From the NCBI RefSeq assembly GCF_900100945.1, contig NZ_FNCG01000011.1:124001-188000 (forward strand): a DNA stretch of 64,000 nucleotides, given 5' to 3'. Of this stretch, positions 1 through 8,387 are shown one piece after another. Every line of letters begins with the position of its first letter. Position 1 is the first letter of the stretch. Origin of the DNA: Mucilaginibacter gossypii (GTDB taxonomy: Bacteria; Bacteroidota; Bacteroidia; Sphingobacteriales; Sphingobacteriaceae). The translations under genes were made by a program, and so were the position numbers. The notes beneath the pieces were generated by a model. It was given only the letters and a program-made list of their open reading frames with translations. It had not been told where the DNA came from and ran no database searches.

Positions 1-1
1 C

Positions 2-757
2 GAGGTAGCCGGTTTGCTGGGCCAGTTTAAAGGCCTGGGGCATTTTGCCGACCTTAACGAAATGGTAACCAAACTGGAAGACAAGATCTACAGCCAGAAA
101 ACACACAGTGTGCCAGTGGTTGATTTTGAAAAGAACGATAACCTGAAGGGGTTGGAATGGATTGAGATTATTCGTAAGGCTATTGTAAGCAAGAATACGT
201 TGTGTGTTAGCTATCAGTCATTCAAAGCAAGGGAGGCCAGTACATTTTGCTTCAGCGCTTATTTGTTGAAGGAGTACCGTAACCGATGGTTTGCGCTGGG
301 CGTATCACACGTAAGGAATAAACCACTGCTTACCCTGGCGCTCGACAGGATTCAGACTGTGGAGGTACATATTGACGAGTACATTGAAAACACCCGGATC
401 AATCTCGCTACTTATTATAATGATGTGCTTGGCGTTACCAAATCGCCGGGTCAGCGCGATAATGAAGTCATATTTTGGGTAGATGATAAAAATGCCCCGT
501 ATGTTATTACCAAACCATTGCACCACACGCAAAAAATATTAAAAGTTACGGCAGACGGAACAATATTCAGCATTAGGGTGATCATGAACTTCGAGTTGGA
601 GCGTGAATTGCTCGGTTTCGGGCCTAAACTGAAAGTGCTTGGTCCGCGGATCCTGGTTAAACAAATGAAGGATCTGTACCGGAAATCTCTGGAGCATTAT
701 GCTGGGGATAGCCCTGTACCGCAGGGTAAGAATTTGAGCAGTTTGTTAAATTCGTGA
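2..757 (+). CDS. WYL-domain transcriptional regulator, 5' end missing
   Basis: The reading frame is open to the left edge of the window, so the N-terminal part (normally a winged-helix DNA-binding domain) lies outside. About 250 residues are visible: a spacer, a WYL fold (segments LCVSYQSF and RWFALGVSHVR) and a C-terminal WCX-like region (GFGPKLKVLGPRIL). WYL proteins are ligand-responsive regulators, often controlling stress or defence genes. The KptA gene follows closely on the same strand. The target is unknown. Confidence 0.82.
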   Translation, partial: EVAGLLGQFKGLGHFADLNEMVTKLEDKIYSQKTHSVPVVDFEKNDNLKGLEWIEIIRKAIVSKNTLCVSYQSFKAREASTFCFSAYLLKEYRNRWFALGVSHVRNKPLLTLALDRIQTVEVHIDEYIENTRINLATYYNDVLGVTKSPGQRDNEVIFWVDDKNAPYVITKPLHHTQKILKVTADGTIFSIRVIMNFELERELLGFGPKLKVLGPRILVKQMKDLYRKSLEHYAGDSPVPQGKNLSSLLNS

Positions 758-781
758 CGTAAAGCATTTATATTAGTGCTA

Positions 782-1336
782 ATGATAAGCGAAAAAGAAA
801 CTACCAGCTTAAGTAAATTTTTAAGCCTAGTATTACGTCATCAGCCCGAAGCAATAAATATTAAACTTGATGAGCAGGGCTGGGTAGCCGTTGACGAATT
901 GCTGCTAAAAGCGGCTGCACATGGTAAAGCCATAACTCTTGAAATACTGAACCACATAGTTGAAACTAACGCCAAAAAGCGTTTCGCATTTGATGATGCC
1001 CGGCAGAAGATCCGCGCCAGCCAGGGGCATTCGGTTGAGGTTGAGCTGGGTTATGAAGCACAAATACCACCGGATGTGCTGTATCATGGCACAGGGAGCC
1101 AGTCGATTGAGGCGATTTTGCAAACCGGGCTCGAAAAGCGGAGCCGGCAGCACGTACACCTAAGCAACGACCTGGAAACGGCTGTTAAGGTTGGTCAACG
1201 CCATGGTAAACCTGTGGTGTTAACCGTTGCGGCGGGTGAAATGCACCGGCTGGGTCATAAATTCTATCTGTCAGAAAACAAGGTGTGGCTTACCGATTTT
1301 GTACCGATAGATTTTATCGGAAAATATTCCTCTTAA
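782..1336 (+). CDS. kptA: RNA 2'-phosphotransferase, Tpt1/KptA family
   Basis: The family moves the 2'-phosphate of an RNA splice junction to NAD+, giving ADP-ribose 1'',2''-cyclic phosphate; in bacteria the natural substrate is unclear. The four signature residues are visible, numbered from the chosen ATG: R19-H20 in LVLRHQP, R78 in IRASQGHS and R122 in SRQHVHLS, with YHGT in the NAD-binding half. The length of about 184 residues is normal for the family. A GTG lies two codons upstream in frame (776), but ATG 782 is preferred. It probably shares a transcript with the WYL gene ending 24 nt upstream. Confidence 0.9.
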   Translation: MISEKETTSLSKFLSLVLRHQPEAINIKLDEQGWVAVDELLLKAAAHGKAITLEILNHIVETNAKKRFAFDDARQKIRASQGHSVEVELGYEAQIPPDVLYHGTGSQSIEAILQTGLEKRSRQHVHLSNDLETAVKVGQRHGKPVVLTVAAGEMHRLGHKFYLSENKVWLTDFVPIDFIGKYSS

Positions 1337-1363
1337 CCTATCCATGACGACTTAAAAAATGGG

Positions 1364-1436
1364 TGTCATACTGAGCCCGTCGAAGTATGGCGGACAGGGC
1401 CCCTGCACACGAGTCTTCGACAGGCTCAGACTGACA
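1364..1436. repeat. Palindromic intergenic repeat (TGTCA..CTGAGCC..GTCGAAG arms)
   Basis: An arm at 1364-1385 (tgtcatactgagcccgtcga plus ag) is matched in inverted orientation at 1415-1436 with three mismatches, separated by about 30 nt. It resembles the REP-like palindromes scattered in Bacteroidota intergenic regions. No transposase accompanies it. It lies just after kptA and could act as a transcript 3' end. Confidence 0.7.
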
Positions 1437-1488
1437 GGCCCTCTTTGTCATCTAACCTTCAGAGTCCATGGATTTAATCACTCAGGAT

Positions 1489-1520
1489 AAATCCCAAATC
1501 GAACATCCGAATTCCGAAAT
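1489..1520 (+). repeat. 32-bp dispersed repeat, copy 1
   Basis: This 32-mer, built from words such as cgaacatccga and tccgaaat, matches the copy at 63599-63630 at 29 of 32 positions and the inverted copy at 24687-24718 nearly as well. All three copies are intergenic. The core aaatcgaacatccga is identical between copies 1 and 3. Confidence 0.8.
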
Positions 1521-1631
1521 TGGAAAATGACATTTTTTTGACTTTTGTACCAAATTAGTCGAAACTTTATTTTAAAAAACGCTTGCAGGTTAAGTAGCAA
1601 ACCTGTTACATTTAGGAAATTATAAACTGAA

Positions 1632-1769
1632 ATGCCAAAGCACATCCTAATTATTTACGTATTGGTTGCCTGTTGTATCCTGGTTATTATGGTCAACTCA
1701 TTTGTTAAAAACAGGTTAAACAAAAAAGCTGAAGACCGGCGGATCCTGAAACCCGTTAACCGTTCTTAA
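1632..1769 (+). CDS. Small single-pass membrane protein (45 aa), unrecognised
   Basis: ATG to TAA encodes 45 residues beginning MPKHILIIYVLVACC. A hydrophobic helix (about residues 4-24) is followed by a strongly basic tail (KNRLNKKAEDRR). This N-out or N-in single-pass layout with a positive tail is what real small membrane proteins look like, and the surrounding 660 nt otherwise lack a gene. A GC-rich imperfect hairpin at about 1789-1833 follows it. No family is recognised and coding status is not proven. Confidence 0.45.
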   Translation: MPKHILIIYVLVACCILVIMVNSFVKNRLNKKAEDRRILKPVNRS

Positions 1770-1930
1770 TTGTTTTTCAAATCCATTAAGAGGGCCGGCC
1801 CTGTGATCAAACCGGGGCCGGCTCTGCAAAGCATCGATATCTCCTGATGCTCATATTGTTTATCACCAGTCGTTTTTTTGAAGTTTAAACAAGCCTTTAT
1901 TAAAATATACGTTGAGGAAAATATTTTTCG

Positions 1931-1966
1931 CTAAGACGCAAAGATTTTTTTCCCTTTGCGTCTTAG
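1931..1966 (-). terminator. Hairpin terminator of the M28 peptidase gene
   Basis: A perfect 13-bp stem, ctaagacgcaaag (1931-1943) with its complement (1954-1966), lies 32 nt past the stop codon at 1999. On the minus strand it is followed by a U-rich run (GAAAAATATTTT). The stem sequence also looks like a common Bacteroidota intergenic palindrome. Confidence 0.7.
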
Positions 1967-1998
1967 TATGCTTATTTAATCACGGACGTGCTATTCTG

Positions 1999-3564
1999 CT
2001 AAAATCCATCAAAAACAAAGGTTTCGTTTACAAGCGGTTTCCTTGGCAGCATTTCAGGTCGGATACTGGCCTGGTACACAAATGAGGCTACGATGATGGC
2101 GGCCTGTTTCAGATCATCTATCATCAGGTGGTCGTAGTCGTCCATATTGCTGTGGTGCGTGCGGGTTTCATAATCAATAGGGTCCTGCACAAACTGGAAA
2201 CCCGGTATGCCAGCCCAATCAAACGCCAGGTGATCGGTTGACCCGGTATTGGCCATAGTTACCGTTGTGGCACCAAGGTCATTAAAGGGTTTTAGCCACT
2301 GTTCAAATATCGGTTTCATTTTTTCGTTGTTTTGCGCAAAGATCCCCCTGATTTTTCCGGTACCATTATCCAGGTTAAAATAGGCTGATACTTTAGCCTG
2401 CTCGGGCTTTACAGTAAATTTAACGCCATCCCTGAAATGGCTTTTAACGTACCCGAATGAACCCAGCAAACCCTGCTCTTCCCCGCTCCACAGTGCAATG
2501 CGGATGGTGCGTTTAGGTTTAAGCCCAAGCGAATCGAGCAGGCGAACGGCCTCCAGCATTACAATGCAGCCTGCGGCATTGTCGGTTGCACCGGTAGCTG
2601 CCTGCCACGAATCAAGATGACCGCCCAGCATCACCAGCTGCGATTTTAGTTTGGGGTCGGTGCCGGGGATTTCGCCCACTACGTTGTAGCCGTTTGTATC
2701 TTCGGTAGATGTTTTGTCCGTAAAACTCATGGCCAGTTCAACTTTCTGGCCCGATTGGATCAGCCGTTTGATCTTCTGCCCGTCCTCCGAAGCCATGGTA
2801 ACCTGCGGTACGGTTTCCGGATCAGTTAATTTATAGCCGTAGCGCCCTTGCACAAAAACGGTTCCGTTAACATTACTGCGGCCCGCGCTAATGAATGCCA
2901 GCGCACCAGCGTTTTTCAATATGCGGTCTGCTGTTTTAAAGATCTTCAGATATTTAGTAGTATACATGTCGATCATGGAGCGGGACACCATATAAGTATC
3001 CTTCAGGTTGGCTAACGCGGTGTCGGCCAGTCTTTCGGCCGATGGCTCAAAGTCCTTTTTATAATCAGCCGCCTCACCGGTAACCAGTACAAATTTGCCT
3101 TTAAACCCGGTAGCGTGGCTATTAAGATAAACAGTATCTATAGCCTGTGCCGATGTAATTATCATAACTTCACCTTGCAGCAAGCCTGTGCTGCCCGGGC
3201 TCCATGGATTAGGATAAGCCCTGATCTGGGCATTATAGGGTGCGCGCATCATCATACTGAAATCCTGCACTTCCCATTGTTTGCCAAAAGTGCCCCAGGG
3301 CTCGGTAGCGGCATTGGTCATTCCCCATTTTTTCATGGTGGCAACTGCCCAGCTTGCTGCCCGGGCATAACCCGGCGAATTGGTTAACCGCGGACCGGAT
3401 ACATCGGTTAAATAATGCGCTATCTGCGGAATTTGTGAGCTGCTAAGCTCTGCCTTGCGGATGCGACTGAAAGCTGCAGTATCAATAACTTCCTGCTGGG
3501 CGTAGCTACCGGTGCTGGCAAACAACAGCGCGCCGAAAATAAAATTGAGTTTTATATATTTCAT
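1999..3564 (-). CDS. Exported M28-family zinc metallopeptidase with PA domain
   Basis: A 521-residue protein with a cleavable signal peptide (about 1-22, ending GSYAQ). A PA (protease-associated) domain fits roughly residues 125-270, and the M28 catalytic domain follows. Zinc and catalytic motifs are visible: GGHLDSW, ATDNAAG, SGEEQGLLGS (catalytic Glu pair), NLDNGTG and GSTDHLAFD. The family contains aminopeptidases and carboxypeptidase Q-like enzymes of the periplasm or cell surface, so it probably degrades peptides outside the cytoplasm. It is a single-gene unit with its own terminator. Confidence 0.9.
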   Translation of the reverse strand: MKYIKLNFIFGALLFASTGSYAQQEVIDTAAFSRIRKAELSSSQIPQIAHYLTDVSGPRLTNSPGYARAASWAVATMKKWGMTNAATEPWGTFGKQWEVQDFSMMMRAPYNAQIRAYPNPWSPGSTGLLQGEVMIITSAQAIDTVYLNSHATGFKGKFVLVTGEAADYKKDFEPSAERLADTALANLKDTYMVSRSMIDMYTTKYLKIFKTADRILKNAGALAFISAGRSNVNGTVFVQGRYGYKLTDPETVPQVTMASEDGQKIKRLIQSGQKVELAMSFTDKTSTEDTNGYNVVGEIPGTDPKLKSQLVMLGGHLDSWQAATGATDNAAGCIVMLEAVRLLDSLGLKPKRTIRIALWSGEEQGLLGSFGYVKSHFRDGVKFTVKPEQAKVSAYFNLDNGTGKIRGIFAQNNEKMKPIFEQWLKPFNDLGATTVTMANTGSTDHLAFDWAGIPGFQFVQDPIDYETRTHHSNMDDYDHLMIDDLKQAAIIVASFVYQASIRPEMLPRKPLVNETFVFDGF

Positions 3565-3918
3565 AATGAGGGTTTTATATTTGAATATAAGGTTTTAGTT
3601 TGAAAAATATAAATAAGAGGGGGTAAAACCTGAACTAAGCCGTGCCATTAACACAATAAAACATTGGCAACACCCCAGATGTCATTAAATAACGTAAAAA
3701 CCGCATCCCGAAAGCGTATAAACACTATGTTACCCGGCTGTTTTTATCGTCAATTTTATCTTCTCTAAATAAAGTCATTTAACCCGAAGGCTATTTGTAG
3801 TTTTCTGAATCAGCAAATAGCTTAAATCAATGGTATTTATAGTGTTCGGGTCGCCTGTATATGGCTTTAAACGTTTGTGAACCAACAATCAAATTATATA
3901 AACTTAAAACTACAACCT
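3565..3918. other. Intergenic region between divergent genes, no gene seen
   Basis: The 354 nt between the M28 gene and the rightward small gene are AT-rich and should hold both promoters. I see no convincing ORF, hairpin or repeat. A GTG at 3877 is in frame with the next gene, but the ATG at 3919 is the better start. Confidence 0.5.
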
Positions 3919-4380
3919 ATGTCTTTTTTATCAAAAATGTGGGATAATGTAAAATCCCTGTTCCACAACGCTTCAGACGCTGTACATGAAATCATTACCG
4001 TAGCCGACAAAGTTGCTAACGGAATCAAAAACCTTGAAGCAAGCCAGGCCGGCCAGTTTTTGGAAATGACGCTGGAAACCCTGGTGCCGGCATCAGCAGT
4101 AATTGTGAACGGCATTAAATTATGGCTGCCCAAAGTGGTTACCGATTTAAACTGGGCTGTACAGGAAGATGGCAAAACAGATGCGCAAAAAATAGCCGAC
4201 GCGGTGGCTTATTTAGCAAAACTGAAAGGCGTTAACCCGGATGCTTATGCCAGCCAGCTGAACACGTTAAATGCACTGATCCAAAAATGGATGTCGGACC
4301 AGCAGGGTGCCGGGCTCAACATTCAGCAGGCGCTTACCATTAGCCAGGTTAACCATAATCCCGATCTGGTTTCGGCTTAA
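3919..4380 (+). CDS. Hypothetical protein (153 aa)
   Basis: No family is recognised. The start at 3919 gives MSFLSKMWDNVKSLF, an amphipathic helix; the rest looks helical with a moderately hydrophobic centre (LETLVPASAVIVNGIKLWLPKVV, about residues 52-75) and an Asp/Gln-rich C-terminal half. There is no signal peptide. An in-frame GTG at 3877 would add 14 residues. It is followed by a clear terminator, so it is probably monocistronic. Confidence 0.7.
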   Translation: MSFLSKMWDNVKSLFHNASDAVHEIITVADKVANGIKNLEASQAGQFLEMTLETLVPASAVIVNGIKLWLPKVVTDLNWAVQEDGKTDAQKIADAVAYLAKLKGVNPDAYASQLNTLNALIQKWMSDQQGAGLNIQQALTISQVNHNPDLVSA

Positions 4381-4413
4381 TGATATTAAATTGCTGAGGG
4401 GCAGCATCCCCGT

Positions 4414-4451
4414 GGCCGCATCATAAAACAAATGATGTGGCCTTCTTTTTT
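4414..4451 (+). terminator. Rho-independent terminator
   Basis: The stem ggccgcatcat (4414-4424) pairs with atgatgtggcc (4432-4442) with one G-U pair, followed by ttctttttt. It ends the transcript of the 153-residue protein gene. Confidence 0.85.
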
Positions 4452-4562
4452 GCATATATATAAATATGACCTGTTTTTTCTTAAGCTTGTGGTTGGCCCA
4501 TTTGCAACTGCTTGCCGGTAAGGATATTAGCGTACTTAAAGTGGCAGATAATAAATAAGCCT

Positions 4563-4772
4563 CTATTTTTTTGAAGTAGCAACTACAACAATACCGCCTA
4601 TAACTAATAATCCGCCAAGGTAGGGCGGCCAGTTAACAGTTTTTTCCCTGTCGGCCGATACCTGTATAGGGCCGGCATCAATGATCTTTTCTTTTTTGGT
4701 GTAAGTAAAACCTGTCCAGATGAGCATGGCCGCACCTACAATAATGAGTACAATCCCTATGGCTTTGTTCAT
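4563..4772 (-). CDS. Small two-helix membrane protein (69 aa)
   Basis: The protein has two hydrophobic helices (about residues 4-22 and 49-65) joined by a polar loop (TKKEKIIDAGPIQVSADREK). The layout resembles small DUF-type inner-membrane proteins common in Bacteroidota, but no specific family is claimed. It stands alone between the terminator at 4451 and the rightward ABC gene. Confidence 0.65.
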   Translation of the reverse strand: MNKAIGIVLIIVGAAMLIWTGFTYTKKEKIIDAGPIQVSADREKTVNWPPYLGGLLVIGGIVVVATSKK

Positions 4773-4943
4773 GGTTATATAATTTGGTTATTGATAATAA
4801 ATAGCGTTTAGTTACTATTTGTTTTGCGCTTGTCGTTCAGATTGGCATATTAAGTTTTTTTGCTTTCAACTTTTCTTTAGATTAGAAGCCTGGATCCGGG
4901 GTGAATGGTTTTCCTATAACATCCTGAAAATTAATTACCGTAG

Positions 4944-5951
4944 ATGCAAGATAATCTGATACTGGAAACCATATCGGTTACTAAAAACTTTTTTGGGGAT
5001 AAGTCTTCGGGGGTTAATAACGTTACCATTTTTATTCCAAAAGCAAAAATAACAGCGATAGTAGGTGAAAGCGGCAGCGGGAAAACCACTTTGCTCAACC
5101 TGTTATATGGTACCCTGGAGCCCGACCATGGTGAGGTGTTTTTTAAGGAGGAGCAGGTATTAAGCAGGCAAAAAGGTATTCAGCATGCCCATAAGGTTAT
5201 GCGGATGGTAGCGCAGCACGATAACGATCTTGATCCGCGAATATCGGTATGGGACACTATATGTGAAGGTTTGCCTGCCGAAGATCAAAGTCAGGCTATC
5301 CATCATGTTACTGAAGCCTTGAACCTTTTAAATATCTACACCATTAGAGAAATGCCCTTTGGTAAATTAAGCGGTGGCGAAAAGCAGCGTGTAACCATTG
5401 CCAAAGCATTGATTAGCCGCCCGGAAGTTTTACTGCTTGATGAACCCTTTAACCAGGTAGATGCAACCTATCGGGAAGGTTTACAGCACGATATCAGGTA
5501 TATTGTAAAGGAATGGGGAGTTACCGTAGTATTGGTATCGCATGATCCTGCCGAGATCCTTTCCATGGCCGATGAACTTATTGTACTTAAAGAAGGGGAG
5601 ATTGTGGAGAACGGCAGTCCTGAGCAGTTATATCATGCGCCTAAATTATTGTACACGGCACAAATACTGGCCAGCTGTACCCGGCTAACATCGGCCCAGG
5701 CAAAAGTTTGCAGCATAAAAAGTAAACGCAGCGTGGTGGTGGTTTACGCCGAGCATATTAAAATTAGCAGCCTGGGCAGCAAATGGCTGGTGAAAATGGT
5801 ATTGTTTAAAGGCTTTTTTGAAGAACTTATTGTTGAAAAAGATGGTTTAACACTGCGGGTAATTAATTACGACAGGCGTAAGTACCCGGTTGGCAGTAAA
5901 GTTGGCATCAGTATCAGTAAGTATTTTGAATTTGGAAAATGGGAGAGTTGA
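4944..5951 (+). CDS. ABC transporter ATP-binding protein (PotA/FbpC-like), no permease nearby
   Basis: A 335-residue ATPase with Walker A GESGSGKTT, signature LSGGEKQRV, Walker B VLLLDEPF and switch His in VLVSHDP. After about residue 235 a C-terminal extension of 100 residues could be a TOBE-like regulatory domain, as in polyamine or iron importer ATPases. No permease or binding protein is adjacent, so the substrate cannot be assigned. It is followed by a palindromic repeat. Confidence 0.85.
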   Translation: MQDNLILETISVTKNFFGDKSSGVNNVTIFIPKAKITAIVGESGSGKTTLLNLLYGTLEPDHGEVFFKEEQVLSRQKGIQHAHKVMRMVAQHDNDLDPRISVWDTICEGLPAEDQSQAIHHVTEALNLLNIYTIREMPFGKLSGGEKQRVTIAKALISRPEVLLLDEPFNQVDATYREGLQHDIRYIVKEWGVTVVLVSHDPAEILSMADELIVLKEGEIVENGSPEQLYHAPKLLYTAQILASCTRLTSAQAKVCSIKSKRSVVVVYAEHIKISSLGSKWLVKMVLFKGFFEELIVEKDGLTLRVINYDRRKYPVGSKVGISISKYFEFGKWES

Positions 5952-5990
5952 TTTATACTTTTGTCTCTTTGGGACTTTTTAATAAAAATG

Positions 5991-6078
5991 CCATTGCGAG
6001 GAGGAACGACGAAGCAATCTCGTAGCTACGCAAGCCGGCTATGTATTGACTACGAGATTGCCGCGCTGCGCAATGACA
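5991..6078. repeat. REP-like palindrome (cattgcgaggag ... caatctcgtag type)
   Basis: The left arm (5991-6025) contains cattgcg and gcaatctcgtag; the right arm (6050-6078) contains the inverse, ctacgagattgc and cgcaatg. Words of this type recur in many Bacteroidota genomes. It lies between the ends of two convergent genes, and a spurious frame runs through it. Confidence 0.75.
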
Positions 6079-6111
6079 TAGTTTTTATTTTTTTCGTTTC
6101 AGCGCTTGTGT

Positions 6112-7068
6112 TCACTTTGCTACTGCCAGTTCTCTATGTTTTGCCTTCCTATACTTCGATAAATTGATCAGCAACACACTGCTCAATATTACAACCAGTC
6201 CAATAACCTGGATCAGCGTTACATGTTCGCCTGCAAAAATTACCCCCAATAATACGGCTATCACCGGGTTAACATAGGCATAGGTACCAACCTGGGTAGC
6301 CGGTCTCACCTGTAAAAGCCATACATAAGCGCTAAATGCCGCTATCGATCCAAATATAATGAGATAAGCTAGGGCATACCAGCTTTGTACCGGTATGGCA
6401 TGCCATTGTACGGTTTGTACCTCGTTGTTTAAAAAACTTGCGGGAATAAAAAATATGCCGGCTCCAAGCATTTGCCAGGCCGTATTTACCGATACCGATC
6501 CTTTAGTGTTATAATGTTTTGAATATAATGAACCGGAGGCCCAGCCCAGTGTACCAAGTAAAAGCAATATCATTCCTGGTAATTTTGATGGACCTGCCGA
6601 TGATCCCAATACGTCCGCGATCTGATCCCGAAATAAAAGTATCACACCTATAAAGCCAATGATGAGGCCGACAATGGTGCTTTTGCTTTTAAAGTTGGTG
6701 CTCCAGTTGGGTTTATCAAGCAGCACGAACCAAATTGGCGGCGATGTTACCATAATGGCCACCATCGCGCTTGGTAAAGTTTGTTCGGCCCATATTACTG
6801 CACCGTTACCTATTACCAACAGCAGGAAACCGCTTACTGCTGCATGTAATATGTTTTGTTTTACAAAAATCTTTTCACCCTTAATTGCACACCACGCCAT
6901 TAACAGCAAACCCGCTGTGAAGAAGCGCAGCGCGCCCAACAGCAGCGGCGGAAAACCAGCTACTGCAATTTTTATAAAAAAGTAGGTAGAGCCCCATACT
7001 ATATAAACAGTGGCGAAAGCTATAATAACTAATAAGGGCGAAGTGGATTTTGCAGTAGTAGGTGCCAT
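6112..7068 (-). CDS. EamA/DMT-superfamily exporter
   Basis: A 318-residue integral membrane protein with about ten hydrophobic helices in two EamA halves (family signature near VYIVWGSTYFFIKIAV, and the second half beginning near LLLLGTLGWASGSLYSKHY). Members export amino acids or other metabolites from the cytoplasm. It lies 6 nt downstream of an Lrp/AsnC regulator on the same strand, an arrangement typical of amino-acid efflux under Lrp control. Substrate not determined. Confidence 0.9.
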   Translation of the reverse strand: MAPTTAKSTSPLLVIIAFATVYIVWGSTYFFIKIAVAGFPPLLLGALRFFTAGLLLMAWCAIKGEKIFVKQNILHAAVSGFLLLVIGNGAVIWAEQTLPSAMVAIMVTSPPIWFVLLDKPNWSTNFKSKSTIVGLIIGFIGVILLFRDQIADVLGSSAGPSKLPGMILLLLGTLGWASGSLYSKHYNTKGSVSVNTAWQMLGAGIFFIPASFLNNEVQTVQWHAIPVQSWYALAYLIIFGSIAAFSAYVWLLQVRPATQVGTYAYVNPVIAVLLGVIFAGEHVTLIQVIGLVVILSSVLLINLSKYRKAKHRELAVAK

Positions 7069-7074
7069 GGTATA

Positions 7075-7554
7075 TTATTTTTCGGGTATAACCAATTGTT
7101 GTTGTTCTTTTTTGGTTTCGAGCACTATGGTGGTGCGGGTGCTCAAAATATTGGGTATTTTACTGAAGTGAGTGCGCATTAAATTCATTAGCGAGGCGGA
7201 GTCATAAGTACGCACTTTTATTAAATAGCAATCGTCGCCGGCTATGTGGTGCACTTCCTGTACTTCGGGTATCTTGGCCAGCTCGCCTGATGTAGCATCG
7301 CTTCCTGGCCCATCGGCCGCTTTCATAAATATAAAAGCAAGCATTTTTTGCTGCAGGGCCGCCGGATTGATGCGCATTGTATATTGTTGGATCACATTTT
7401 TTTGTTCCAGTTTTTTTACGCGCTCAAGAATGCCGGATGGCGCCATGCCAAGCTCACGGGCCAGGTCGGCATTAGAGATCCGGGCGTTTTCCTGCATCAA
7501 TCGCAAAATATGCAGGTCGGTTTTATCTAAAATAATTTCCGGTTCGTTAATCAT
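7075..7554 (-). CDS. Lrp/AsnC-family transcriptional regulator
   Basis: The 159-residue protein has an N-terminal AsnC-type helix-turn-helix (LDKTDLHILRLMQENARISN, then DLARELGMAPSGILERVKKL) and a C-terminal RAM ligand-binding domain (about 70-145). Such proteins respond to amino acids and oligomerise on repeated palindromes. It is the first gene of a two-gene operon with the EamA exporter, and two palindromes lie directly upstream (7575-7589 and 7606-7618). Confidence 0.92.
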   Translation of the reverse strand: MINEPEIILDKTDLHILRLMQENARISNADLARELGMAPSGILERVKKLEQKNVIQQYTMRINPAALQQKMLAFIFMKAADGPGSDATSGELAKIPEVQEVHHIAGDDCYLIKVRTYDSASLMNLMRTHFSKIPNILSTRTTIVLETKKEQQQLVIPEK

Positions 7555-7574
7555 ACAGTAATATTCGGTATAAA

Positions 7575-7618
7575 TTGAATAAAGTTCAAATATTTTTAAT
7601 TAAAATGAATTTAATTCA
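7575..7618 (-). promoter_or_regulatory. Two palindromes upstream of lrp-eamA, candidate operators
   Basis: TTGAA-N5-TTCAA lies at 7575-7589 and TGAATTTAATTCA, palindromic apart from its centre, at 7606-7618. Their centres are 30 bp apart, about three helical turns, so both would face the same side of the DNA. They start about 20 nt before the regulator's start codon. Assignment to Lrp autoregulation is inference. Confidence 0.5.
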
Positions 7619-7806
7619 ACAAAACTGTCTTTATGATGTTTAAACATCAGTTGCTTAAGTCGCTTCTGCAATCAAATAAATACTGTTTTAGCTGTCTGAA
7701 ATGACTTTTTGATATGCAATAGATTTTTTTGAAAAAAAATTAAAATGTTTTTAAATCACAATCGTCTTTATCTTTAAAAAGGATAAAGAAATTGACAACA
7801 GCGATA

Positions 7807-8367
7807 ATGCCCCAGGACAAAAACAGCCACATCATACAAACAATTGCGTCGTATGGTAAAAGCCTGTTGGGATTTATTCGCCGGAGGGTAAAAAACGATG
7901 CCGACGCCGAGGATATACTCCAGGATGTTTGGTACCAGTTTAGCGCTGTTATTAATTCTGAACCGATTGAACAAACCAGCGCCTGGCTATACCGGGTGGC
8001 CCGGAACAAAATAACTGATAAGCATAAAAAAAAGACGGAAACCCTGCTTGATGATATGCTGGCCGATGATGAGGATTATGACGATGAGGCACCGGACTTT
8101 AAAGCCATACTCCTTACCGAAGCTACCACTCCCGAAACCGAGTATTTGCGCAACCTTTTTTGGGAGCAGTTATTTTTTGCGCTGGATGAATTGCCCGAAG
8201 AACAAAAACAGGTATTTGTTTGGCATGAGCTTGAAGATATCCCCTTTGAGGAAATTGCCAAACGTACCGGGCTAAATACCAACACGCTGGTATCAAGGAA
8301 ACGTTACGCCGTACTACACTTGCGCAAACGGCTTGCCCAGCTTTACACCGAAATTACTGAATATTAA
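7807..8367 (+). CDS. ECF-type RNA polymerase sigma factor
   Basis: About 186 residues with sigma region 2 (FIRRRVKNDADAEDILQDVW, then SAWLYRVARNKITDKHKKK) and region 4 (LPEEQKQVFVWHELEDIPFE, then EIAKRTGLNTNTLVSRKRYA). An acidic linker (DDMLADDEDYDDEAPD) separates them. ATG 7807 is preferred over the TTG at 7792. A small membrane protein gene follows 20 nt later and could be functionally coupled, although no known anti-sigma domain is recognised in it. Confidence 0.9.
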   Translation: MPQDKNSHIIQTIASYGKSLLGFIRRRVKNDADAEDILQDVWYQFSAVINSEPIEQTSAWLYRVARNKITDKHKKKTETLLDDMLADDEDYDDEAPDFKAILLTEATTPETEYLRNLFWEQLFFALDELPEEQKQVFVWHELEDIPFEEIAKRTGLNTNTLVSRKRYAVLHLRKRLAQLYTEITEY

Positions 8368-8387
8368 AAATTAAGACATTATATAAC

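Noticed and set aside
2..1336. A defence island at the left edge
   Set aside because: Only a WYL protein and KptA are visible; no nuclease, toxin, methylase or CRISPR gene accompanies them.
3919..4380. Phage-derived gene
   Set aside because: The helical hypothetical protein has no phage neighbours, integrase or attachment site.
4944..5951. The missing CcmA of the ccm set
   Set aside because: It is 31 kb from ccmB and carries a 100-residue C-terminal extension of PotA/FbpC type, which CcmA lacks.
5961..6167. A 68-codon frame starting at 5961
   Set aside because: It is made mostly of the REP-like palindrome at 5991-6078 and overlaps the end of the EamA gene.
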